From Myxococcus xanthus (GTDB lineage: Bacteria; Myxococcota; Myxococcia; Myxococcales; Myxococcaceae), in NCBI RefSeq assembly GCF_013116825.1, contig NZ_JABFNS010000005.1, positions 78,139-142,138 on the forward strand: DNA of 64,000 nucleotides, written 5' to 3'. The notes beneath the pieces are model-generated. The model ran no database searches, was not told the origin of the DNA, and saw only the letters and a program-made list of their open reading frames with translations. Within the stretch, counting starts at the first letter, position 1; each line of letters starts with the position of its first letter. The position numbers and the translations under genes are program-made. This document shows positions 12,001 to 16,655 of this stretch, piece after piece.

Positions 12001-13367
12001 ACCGTCGCGGGGGCCGCCACACGGATGGAGGGGAATCCATCGCGCACCGCGACATCGATGGTCGCATTGAACGCGTCATTGACAGCGCGAATCCGGGCCA
12101 CGCCCGGGCGCAGGCCCGTCACCCTTCCATCTTGTCCCACCGTGGCGACATCCGAAGCCTCGGAGGTCCACACGGTTCCCAGGCTGCCCGTGGTGAGGTC
12201 CACGCGACGTTCACCCGTGGGCGCCGCGGGGTCCGACAGGATGCCCTCCAGGCGCAGCGCCAACGTCCCGCCCACGCGATCCACCGTGGGTTGCAGAGGC
12301 AGCAATTGGACCCCGACGAGGTCCGCGTCCGAGTCCACCACGACGACCGCGGTCTCGCTCATCCCCGCGAAGGTCGCGGTCAGCGTGGCCGTCCCATCAT
12401 TCCTGGCCTGGACGACGCCTTCCGGCGAGACGACGAAGACGGAGGGATCGGAGGACGCGTAGACGACGCCCTGGAGCGCACCGCTGAGGTTCACATCCCC
12501 CGCCAGCGAGAAATGCCCCGTGACCTGCACCGGAACGGAAGAGCCGTACCCTCCGGAGAGCAGCAAGGGATTCGGGCTCAACGAGATTTTCACGAGCGGA
12601 TCGAACGCGCGCCCGCTGGTGAACTCGACGGCGGAGGTAGTGACGACCCGTCCGTACGGGTCGTGGACGGCGACATCGACCACCACCACGCCATCCGCGG
12701 GAACCCGAGTTCCATTGAGCATGGGGACGACGAAGTCGATCTGCCCCGAGTTCTGCTCGCGCGGGCGCGACATCAGCCGCCGAACGCTGGCGAAGGCCAC
12801 GGACTCCGCGTCACTGAGGCTTCCATGCACCCGTCGTAGGGCTTCCACCGAGGCGCCGACGAGCGTCAGCTCCGCGGACGCCACGGGCCCCTGCGCCTGC
12901 ACGCTGACGACGAGGTGCGACAGGTCCTGGCTCGCGTTGACGCGCACCGCGCCTGCAGGAAGGACGGGAGGCGCCTGGGTCAAATCGAACTGGGCGATCA
13001 GCGGCGTCCCGGTGCCGTCTTCCGCGGGGGACGCCTTGATCCCCACCACGGCGTCCGAGGGCAGCTCCCGGCGCAGAGGCACCCTGACGTGGAACGGCAC
13101 CGCGCCAGCCAGATCCCGGTTCACCACCAGGTCCCGGACGTCCACCACCGTGCCGGACGATGCCGAAGTCGCCTTCACGTCGACGCGAATCTGGCGGGCA
13201 TCGCCTTCCACGGACAGGCCCAGGTCGAGCGTCGTCGTCCCCGGTCGAAGAGGCGTCAGCGGAAACACAGTGGCCACGCGCGACTGCGCATGGGCGCTGC
13301 CCGCGACAACGAGTCCGGCCACCAGCGCGACCAGCGCCAGGCCCCGCTTCAGGTCATCCAGGAGCAC
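1..13367 (-). CDS. Giant exported Ig-like/propeller/TIG repeat protein (3' end beyond window)
   Basis: A single frame stays open from a GTG at 13367 to the window edge, giving at least 4,455 residues with no stop. GTG is preceded by GAGGGGGAGCT and opens a signal peptide (hydrophobic core about residues 8-20, AHA-Q cleavage near 25). Approximate order: N-terminal domain; two Big_2-like Ig domains (about 210-440); about 20 Ig-like repeats of roughly 100 residues with the pattern PPxVxIxxP...DDxGVxxVEfxvdG (about 445-2,830); then propeller with LVIVD repeats (2,860-3,155), SbsA/Big_5 Ig domain (3,186-3,290), two IPT/TIG domains (3,296-3,465), second propeller (3,470-3,755), Big_5 (3,830-3,935), two TIG domains (3,950-4,110), and a third LVIVD propeller running off the edge. 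No enzyme motif seen. Probably a surface adhesin or scaffold; that role is inference. It lies 75 nt downstream of a parvulin-like lipoprotein gene, likely co-transcribed. Confidence 0.88.
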   Translation of the reverse strand, partial: MLLDDLKRGLALVALVAGLVVAGSAHAQSRVATVFPLTPLRPGTTTLDLGLSVEGDARQIRVDVKATSASSGTVVDVRDLVVNRDLAGAVPFHVRVPLRRELPSDAVVGIKASPAEDGTGTPLIAQFDLTQAPPVLPAGAVRVNASQDLSHLVVSVQAQGPVASAELTLVGASVEALRRVHGSLSDAESVAFASVRRLMSRPREQNSGQIDFVVPMLNGTRVPADGVVVVDVAVHDPYGRVVTTSAVEFTSGRAFDPLVKISLSPNPLLLSGGYGSSVPVQVTGHFSLAGDVNLSGALQGVVYASSDPSVFVVSPEGVVQARNDGTATLTATFAGMSETAVVVVDSDADLVGVQLLPLQPTVDRVGGTLALRLEGILSDPAAPTGERRVDLTTGSLGTVWTSEASDVATVGQDGRVTGLRPGVARIRAVNDAFNATIDVAVRDGFPSIRVAAPATVTAGTSFDFHATATDDISVSYVEFLVNGVPAGRDMEAPYSMRIQAPPYGGATMSLSAAVVDSGGQRVEAPVVKVRVAGVAAPSTQPVVIEAPTPGSLLVQGLPQVLRVTSGAWASGGLSTEDFQVVRYYVDDVFAGSVDLPRVEIRRHPNTGDIIPVPLWELTFTPRSGTAGTSLAIRVEALDRGGALVRSDTLLVRVVRDTPPLLSVEQPRTATADAVAGTPFRVTGTVSDDALAFGTQVSLRVDGTTVDAVRVARGGTGGTASGSERFNLAWTPARTDVGRARRLELVATDSAGNVASRLFTVTAKANAAPHIAILSPASSLVLVGGSQVRLTASVTDDTSDPVEVRWLVGESVVGRSAVPPYDVAYTLPFVTASTELTVVAEARDSAGNTARTQVKVSAVPDTKAPAVSFVVPKNNVSVPRTSDLLVTVAGLDDVAVSKVEILLNGTVVFTDNAPGTQGSVRGSFVTHTVLTAAQLGTAATHTLEAKAYDSSNNVGVAPKVAVNTTDDAKPLVSFAPSTPTEATVGTDIHVEVLASDDVGVTSVELLVNGESKGTDLVAPYRFSFTVEGPPGPVRLEARACDQACESTAEAFLTVVPDTRKPLVTFRAPLLGAPVFAGRPLSVEVAAADDVKVARVELFAPHSLGALTEGTEDNLYHVYRWSLPASAIPTEGKLKLRAVATDSSGLTAERELEVAVVEDLPPVVTLTSPAAGTIYKEGEDVRIVATVGDDDGIIGMIGLSGGQRQGVLPETGPVIPISAQQSFTVWAPIVSKGALPTVGVEARDTAGKTGKAEVDLSVRADTEAPTAELLAPAPPSNGGPFSVRLNGALGMRVAVQDDVRVAKVEVELAAQNGTLVPLAGADTLLSAKDSRYEETHVPNPLAPGEILISRRFFASFEGTVKLQGVTAGRYVLRARAFDPAGNATPTQDLALDIVVAQDSEAPRVTMRFQGTPSDKSCVAGSLIKLHVDVTDDGTIQTFSAESDGEPLDDIDFTPGPRVSRTWNLTLPALGTFGSRSYTAKAEATDAVGRTTHASVSCELVADVPAVVRWVQPTSGGGLFEEASQAAVVEVEEDTGIGAAWLLATTVAPANFTGEGRFLLPTPGASGNAYGSAIRLEFGLAQAFEVTAGPTALEVSTPATGVVTGAPRRLILIADPEAATGLKAEVRYQFTVTPGMEENTSVQSFIARHPGGVRQVDLSAAPHQADLTFPSGIVVEDVRVAFLAQPGTNATSALADVGLRYENQFVQVRAGAGGERMTAQPWAMTVSPGKSTPVRTDYRLPAGWSPSPVTLSAVVRDLAGAVTLRSQQVAAVPDTLGPEVRISQPIAGSSVVAGLPFTVHVQVRDAVEVRRVELLVDGAPRGTREGRDLTDVGFPISIPAPTAGVPVAITAIAVDQAGNASVSPPLYLDVHEDRPPQVALRRLRYDLTPQGGGLHNISETELNSGYVRLLQAVPHTVDVVATDDVGLAHLEISYLGAPLRSVTPPAGTRQATETVTFTPPPGANGAPTVLQVRVTDTLGAQQSLRLVIEGRKPQAPSLAIASPVAGATLTEGSLGLVLSSVAADDTGVARVEYFLNGQRALSVSRAEAKDISAMPGDGSEGSFPLANDPLLQSAIARLPDDFRRDLSRVKEFRGNVRLPPGFVALDPSRPDTRITLRAVATDQEGHVSWSEHTVQVIPDQTLPTAIVLRPSFGQDLVEGSAVVVEAVGIDNIFVEELEILVGPNLDQLRVIRTAGGFSTDSAGERDGYSYSSPVVRAEFTVPRLNELGAGDSAPYLIAVRVRDSAGNSNENELALQLVDVVRDREPAVSLMSPVDGSRVVEQSFVTVTVSAEDDVAVTSVWLYVNGVEQSLVLRAPPFVFRVPVPEGAEALTLQAAARDSFNHEVRSQVVHLPVVKDQPPTVAIVEPRTGVTLTEGRDFAFVVAAQDDVGVTSVEAVVEGGIGGTLRLSASTAPYRFRVPLPFGSKGRTLTLRATARDTSGKEARAPVVQVAVQEDKTPPVVSFLRPADQSEMIAGQVLRIEATADDNVGVVRVAFKIDGKDHVTMPAPPYEFSYRVPQAKVGSQISIEATATDTSDKTSATTVRVGVVKDAPPVVALKPISQMVAGRPTALVAEASDDVAVAHVRFFMTRPGESEVEIGRRNQLPFEFIYTPDRSLGIDPPVTLTFRASASDVADQEVFSSPVSVTVEKDQPPTVAITGPPAGSAVFESAAVRLEADARDREGPVKAVHFFVDGRNVATSYAPAGFAGKPTVYAATFHPELGSGNRTFVLTAVAVDSADQETESQPVLLGSVQDTVAPEVDLIDPPGQDVVTEGTSITLTAAASDNARVSNVEFLLDGVVIDSTTVSVPGPANRPLFSVNWPVPTDRAGAELSFRAAAMDPSNNRGMSATEKVEIGMAPAFTFEPFQGGEQSFMREGPLDRLLLGLVKENDHQVAVVQVSGGTATTLGKAFVDGPPRAAVLLRDLAMVATGRSGPLSTVQYPPQLTLIDVKGVPGVIPRRLGSIDLPGESIHGLAVSGHLAFVANGAAGVAVVDIAAPDAPVRLNTRPITGTAQDVAVQGNLLLVAGGPAGLRVHDLRDPSFKEVGYLALPGEAIRVVVQGTRAYVACKDPAATLAVVDLSHPSTPLLKSLLTHRPKNAALRATGLSDVAVSGNLAVVAASLVDSKGVPYKGLLSVSELRPDGTLEHDPLNPKEPLKANLPRANAVSIASGVPLTTFGATGGAAFAPERMVVTGMTPDDGATQVAVNAPVAIEFSKPPASNTVTAQSVQLREGDATIGRSVSATIAANGRTVTLTPDAPLAVSTQYFVSVTTDVKYLGGTALSEPFIASFKTRATANDLPSVSEVLPPAGPLAGGTQVTIRGDHFATGVRVYIGSSEARVLQVAEDHKSVVLLTPPGVEGHAVVTVVNPDGGEASIVGGFVYLPMLQVSLVTPASGPVAGGTQVEVSGAGFQRGATVTFNGTAATQVRVLAPGRLVAVTPAGVFGPADVIVTNPDGERAYMPGAFLYSRLAVSRVIGRYDPQGHPGGKSDHELSQGAPLAVVLQDKTAWVLSAAQVYTAARTPTELLSQSIPGGLGAVDVTSPEDASVLGGRSILPPYEPVALAIRGTRGFVVANGKSLPHVDVEGEGQAALLVFDLTQRTAPTYVDVVSFPGTAHAVSLVGDLALVAAGEAGLQMFSIANPNRPLLLGAKQNFLMAGVFGPVSVQRVAASGRHALIQATRNAVTSTLLVDLATPGLSVLGELAGNYGEMDIRGPQALSAARSLRTVSLTPTSRPYVHAVVPPLMRSGLFVDGAAHPHVMAGITSPIEQQGSPASLQLVEASSMASPRSIDAIDLYPAISLSDVDIDGDVAVATISATDMRAAKNALAVVRLPFPVVVASTPENGQEHVRPTEPVRLSFNVPVSRGTEGESSIRLYELNGSAEGEDVTGTVTVVGTELSVMPTNQELGLTKRYRLVVQGLREAVEGSSATGAIMPGTYTLEFTTAAARDVVPMSVTELSVREGPVEGGTELRIEGSGFGPGLKVTFNGVPAEEPSVSEDGTEVTLLTPRGGEGAATLELTSLSGVSLVMPGAFLYKRKLGLMSLSPSRGPTSGGTRVIIEGHGFAVAGQVSVRFNGVEAERVRVLGLNRLEAYTPNGAAGTVEVSVQNPDGIVETLRNAFTYDAPVGASVALAGTLRDAVVIGSYAYVVGSSGLHVVDMSGVYTRGEPANHGIPIPPDRQAEVVDEDGQDGDDRIVGTESAGDLWAVSYPATGGHRLFASGVSARDEDGAVLSGAIYEFDISDPANPELKSERAILGAGVFDVDARGDRLLAAASSAGFHTFDISYAPFPIRDFESDPHAQAVALEAGRAVAGVGTRTKEGTVTGGRLHTLSVEGPLAVLGELDLNVQRVRLRGPLAAVAAGSAGLVLVDVSDPEHPEILRAVDVHGFATDVRLVGSLAYVSAGAAGVAVVDVSTPREAHLLHHVTGAHAGSTFAAAVTPGGRVVSLRQRTGGTWSL

Positions 13368-13442
13368 AGCTCCCCCTCGAGTCCGACGAAAACCACCCGC
13401 GGCGTGCCGCTGCCGCAATCCACGCCCACCACCTCGAATACG

Positions 13443-14375
13443 TCAGTGCTGCGCCACCGTATCGACGTCCACTGACGCCCCGCTCGGGGCGCCAGCTGAC
13501 GGGAGTTCGATCGAGGCCTCTTTGCGCAACCGCGCCAACACCTGCTCGAAAGCGCGTCGCTGAAGCATGGGTGCCATCTGCCCCAGGACGGCTTCCCGGA
13601 CCTCCTCGAAAGGAGGCACCCTGGGCGCCAGCCGCTCCAGCAGCACGAGGACGACAGCCCCCGTCGGCTGTTCAATGACGGGAGTCGCTTCTCCAGGCCG
13701 GGTCAGCGCGAGCGCCGCTTCTTCCAGGGCCGCGCTGCCAAACTCTCCGCGAGCCAGCAACCCGAGCTCTCCGCCCCGGCTGCGCTCCGGCCCATCCCCG
13801 GACTCCGCCACCTTCGCCACGGGTTCTCCGTTGACGACCCGGCGGCGCAAGGTCTCCGCACGTTGGTGCGCCTGACTCCACGAGGTGCGCGGGCTGCCTG
13901 GAGGCACCTCGACCAGAATCCGAGCGATCCGCAGCCGCTCGGGTTGAGCGAAGCGCTCCACGTTGGCCTGGTAATGGGCGCGAGCCTCGTCGTCCGTCGG
14001 AGCGCCCGCCGACTTCTCCTCCCGCGCCAACAGCGCCTGGATGGTCAGCCGCTCCTCCAGATCCCGAACTTGGCGACGGATTTCCGGATCTTGCGTGAAT
14101 CCAAGACGCTCCGCCTCCATGGCGAGGAGTCGCTTGTCGACCATGGAGCGAATGAACTCCTCCCGCCCCGTCCCCTGCTGGAAGCGCGCCCTCAACGTGG
14201 GCGGCAGGCGCTGGCTTTCACGGAGGACCTCTTCCGCCGTTATGGCTCCACCCTTGTAGCGCGCCGCGACGTTCGCTGAGAGGCCGGCCGGGGCTGGAGC
14301 GGATCGCTCACATGCTGAAATACCGAGCAGGCTGCCGAGACAGATCCACTTCCACAGCACCTTCTGGCGTTTCAT
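13443..14375 (-). CDS. Parvulin/SurA-like lipoprotein (foldase), upstream of the giant gene
   Basis: 310 residues. ATG at 14375 opens a lipoprotein signal peptide with lipobox ISA-C and acyl-acceptor Cys22. The remainder matches PpiC/SurA-type peptidyl-prolyl isomerases: N-terminal helical chaperone part (about 35-140) and a rotamase-like domain (about 146-250) with the GGELG motif at 201-205. The first conserved parvulin His of the HIL motif is Arg (R152, in ARILV) and the second, in the G-Y-H-I motif, is Val (about V241), so isomerase activity is doubtful and a pure chaperone/foldase role is likelier. It precedes the giant exported protein in the same direction and is paralogous to the divergent gene at 14529. 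Inference: it helps fold or export the giant protein in the periplasm. Confidence 0.85.
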   Translation of the reverse strand: MKRQKVLWKWICLGSLLGISACERSAPAPAGLSANVAARYKGGAITAEEVLRESQRLPPTLRARFQQGTGREEFIRSMVDKRLLAMEAERLGFTQDPEIRRQVRDLEERLTIQALLAREEKSAGAPTDDEARAHYQANVERFAQPERLRIARILVEVPPGSPRTSWSQAHQRAETLRRRVVNGEPVAKVAESGDGPERSRGGELGLLARGEFGSAALEEAALALTRPGEATPVIEQPTGAVVLVLLERLAPRVPPFEEVREAVLGQMAPMLQRRAFEQVLARLRKEASIELPSAGAPSGASVDVDTVAQH

Positions 14376-14405
14376 TGTGCTTTCGTACCCGCTATTCCGT
14401 GCGAC

Positions 14406-14422
14406 TATAGAATTACTCTATA
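14406..14422. promoter_or_regulatory. Inverted repeat TATAGA-N5-TCTATA between divergent genes
   Basis: Perfect 6-bp arms with a 5-nt spacer in the AT-rich part of the region between the two divergent parvulin genes. Each strand reads TATAGA, which resembles a -10 hexamer, so the element could serve as back-to-back -10 boxes or as an operator shared by both genes. I found no convincing -35 partner. Confidence 0.4.
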
Positions 14423-14493
14423 TGTCAGAGAAATCGCAAGGCAGTTGTCCGGCAGCGAATAGATGACGTTCAATTGTGCCCGTCACGGATATG

Positions 14494-14511
14494 AGTCCGC
14501 AGGTGCGGACT
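14494..14511. promoter_or_regulatory. Inverted repeat AGTCCGCA-GG-TGCGGACT in the 5' leader of the plus-strand parvulin gene
   Basis: Perfect 8-bp arms around a 2-nt centre, ending 17 nt before the chosen start at 14529 and just before the AAGGTGGAG ribosome-binding site. It may be a regulator binding site or a leader RNA hairpin next to the ribosome-binding site. No regulator can be named. Confidence 0.4.
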
Positions 14512-14528
14512 TCAAGGTGGAGTGCTCG

Positions 14529-15509
14529 ATGGTCAGGCAGTTGCGGTGGGTGGGAACGGCCTCACTGGCCGTTGGTTTGACGCTGGGTATGGGCGGATGC
14601 GATCGCACAAAGTCAGGAAGTCCTGAAAAAGACGAGCATCCAGTCGTCGCGCTCGTGGGAGAGGGGCGAATCACGCGTCAGCAGTTCGAAGCCAAACTCG
14701 CCGAACAGCCCTCTTTTGTCCGCGCTCGTTACTCAACACCGGAAAAGAAGAAAGAGTTTCTGGACAATCTTGTTCGTTTCGAATTGCTGGTCCAGGAAGC
14801 GAAGCGTCAGGGATTGGATTCCGATCCTGAGGTCCGTGCCATGCTCGAAAAGGTCATGGTCCAGCGGCTCGTGAAGGCACACACGGAATCCGCGGCAGGC
14901 GCGACGGTGAGCGAGGATGAGGCCCGCGCCTATTACGATGCGAATGTTCCTGAGTTCGTGAAGCCTCCCCGGGTGCGTGTCAGTCAACTGCTGCTGAAGG
15001 CCGCCCGGGGAAGTCCGGAGCGGGCCAAGGCGCTGACCCAGGCCGTTCGCCTGTCCACGGAGATTCAGCGTGGAGAGAGCGTGCCACGGGCTTTTGACAC
15101 AGCCGTCCGCACCCACTCTCAGGACACCGCGACACAGCCCCAAGGGGGCGATCTGGGATTCCGGACGCGCGAGGAGCTGATTGCCGCTGGCGGTGAGGCC
15201 CTCGCGGACTCGGCGTTTGCCTTGAAGGCCATTGGCCAGCTCTCGGCACCCATCGAAACGGAGGCGGGCATCCACCTCCTCATGCTGCAAGGGCGGCAGG
15301 TGGGATTGGACCAGCGGTTCGATCAGGTCAAGGCGCGCATTATCCAGCGGATGGAGTCCGAGCGCCGCGCGAAGGCGCTGGATTCGTTGGTTCAATCACT
15401 GCGAGACAAGACCCAGGTCGCGGTGAAGGACGACGTTCTGGCCCAGATCAACCCGGAGACAGTGGCGGCTCCGCCCTCCCCCACCCCGGCCGAGCCTCTG
15501 ATTCCTTGA
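14529..15509 (+). CDS. Parvulin/SurA-like lipoprotein, divergent paralogue
   Basis: 326 residues from ATG 14529, chosen because AAGGTGGAG precedes it and it opens a lipoprotein signal peptide ending MGG-C (Cys24); an in-frame ATG 66 nt upstream lacks these. Architecture matches the gene at 13443: helical N-terminal chaperone region, rotamase-like domain with GGDLG at 207-210, then a short Pro-rich tail. The first parvulin His is replaced by Gln (Q153 in SQLLL), whereas the second is kept (H249 in AGIHLL). Expected to be an outer- or inner-membrane-anchored periplasmic foldase. It is transcribed away from the parvulin/giant-protein pair across a 153-nt region containing two inverted repeats. 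Substrate unknown; the giant Ig-like protein is the obvious candidate (inference). Confidence 0.85.
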   Translation: MVRQLRWVGTASLAVGLTLGMGGCDRTKSGSPEKDEHPVVALVGEGRITRQQFEAKLAEQPSFVRARYSTPEKKKEFLDNLVRFELLVQEAKRQGLDSDPEVRAMLEKVMVQRLVKAHTESAAGATVSEDEARAYYDANVPEFVKPPRVRVSQLLLKAARGSPERAKALTQAVRLSTEIQRGESVPRAFDTAVRTHSQDTATQPQGGDLGFRTREELIAAGGEALADSAFALKAIGQLSAPIETEAGIHLLMLQGRQVGLDQRFDQVKARIIQRMESERRAKALDSLVQSLRDKTQVAVKDDVLAQINPETVAAPPSPTPAEPLIP

Positions 15510-15556
15510 CGCCAAGCTGACCAGACCACCGGTGTGAGTCGTTGAAAAACCAGCCT

Positions 15557-16630
15557 TCAATGTAGATACGAAAGCTGAAGCTGGGTGAACCGGTGTCCTG
15601 ACAGGAGCGGATTGGGCGGGTCGGCCAACTCCTGGGAGCGGAAGACCATGCTCAGGCCGAACTGGAACCCGCCCGCCCGGAAGGCCGCGCCGAACTCGCT
15701 GTCCCCGACGATGGGCGCCTTCCGGACGCTGATGCTCGGACGGAAGAGCGTGCCATCCAGGAACAGGTTCCTCGCCACCACCCTCACCTGCCCCCGGGCG
15801 TACAGGTAGGCCTCCCAGGCGCGTTCATCTCGAATGGCCATCAGCTCCGAGGAGGCCTCCCCCGGAGCCCGCTGAGCCTCCAGTTCCTTGACCACGGACG
15901 GCATGATGGGCGCCAGGCCATACGGCCGAGCCAGATAGCCCACACGGACCGTCCCTCCCAGGCTCGCGTTCACGAAGACCGTACCCAGCATCGCCCCGGC
16001 GGACCATGTCACGTCCACCACGGGGCTCCAGAGCAGCGGCTGCTCGCGAAGCGCGGAGAAGTGGAACGCGGGCTCGGTGGGTAACTGCTTCTCCCAACCC
16101 ACCGGAATCCTTGCCACCGTACGCCCGAAGATGTCGTTCAGCGTCCGGTGGACCCAGCGCTGCGTCTGCGCCGCCCCGGACGCCGGCCCCGTGACGCCCA
16201 CCGTGGCCTGGAGCGTCAGCCTCGACGAGTCCGCGGGCGCCCTCCCCGCATAGATGTGCTGGAAGAAGATGCCGCCGTGCAGCCAGCCTCCGTAGGGCCG
16301 GTCGTTCGGGTCCGGGAATACCTCCTGCTCCGGCAGCGGGACGATGCGGCTGGGCGTGTACATATTCTGCGCCAGCGAGCCGCCACAGAGGTACCGGTGC
16401 TGCACGCCGTCCGGAAGTCGCAGCGTCCGTGCGATGGAGCGGCACCCGTCGTACTCCCCGAAGTGCTCGATGCGGACGCCGTTCGTGTAGAGCCGGTCGC
16501 TCTTGGCGAGCACGTCATTCTCGAAGTGGAGGCTCGTGACGAACGGCAGCTTCTCCTCCACCTTCGCGGCGGAAGAAGCCTCCGCCTGGGCCAGACAGGA
16601 TGCGGTCAGCAACGCGAGTGCCTTCAGCAT
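15557..16630 (-). CDS. LpxR-like lipid A 3'-O-deacylase family outer membrane protein (DUF2219)
   Basis: 357 residues with a short signal peptide (cleavage near AQA-EA, residues 14-18). The start of the mature part has FENDVL and then DRLYTNG, the hallmark of the LpxR family, an outer-membrane beta-barrel enzyme that removes the 3'-acyloxyacyl group of lipid A. N38-D39 match the Asn-Asp pair needed in Salmonella LpxR (family knowledge). Length fits the family, and the protein ends in an amphipathic strand LQLSYLH typical of barrels. It is 25 nt downstream of SppA on the same strand, so co-transcription is possible. GGAGGG lies immediately before ATG, which is tighter than usual. Activity is inferred from family only. 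Confidence 0.8.
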   Translation of the reverse strand: MLKALALLTASCLAQAEASSAAKVEEKLPFVTSLHFENDVLAKSDRLYTNGVRIEHFGEYDGCRSIARTLRLPDGVQHRYLCGGSLAQNMYTPSRIVPLPEQEVFPDPNDRPYGGWLHGGIFFQHIYAGRAPADSSRLTLQATVGVTGPASGAAQTQRWVHRTLNDIFGRTVARIPVGWEKQLPTEPAFHFSALREQPLLWSPVVDVTWSAGAMLGTVFVNASLGGTVRVGYLARPYGLAPIMPSVVKELEAQRAPGEASSELMAIRDERAWEAYLYARGQVRVVARNLFLDGTLFRPSISVRKAPIVGDSEFGAAFRAGGFQFGLSMVFRSQELADPPNPLLSGHRFTQLQLSYLH

Positions 16631-16655
16631 CCCTCCAGTCTACAGCTCGCGCCCG

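Noticed and set aside
87..13000. Many long plus-strand frames such as 2901-5144 and 8388-9872
   Set aside because: They lie antisense to one uninterrupted minus-strand frame that gives clear Ig-like, TIG and LVIVD domains; their products are Arg/His-rich and look like nothing known.
13349..13675. 108-codon minus frame overlapping the end of the parvulin gene
   Set aside because: Mostly antiparallel-frame shadow of the lipoprotein gene; only its last part across the gap looks protein-like, and that is reported as a low-interest finding.
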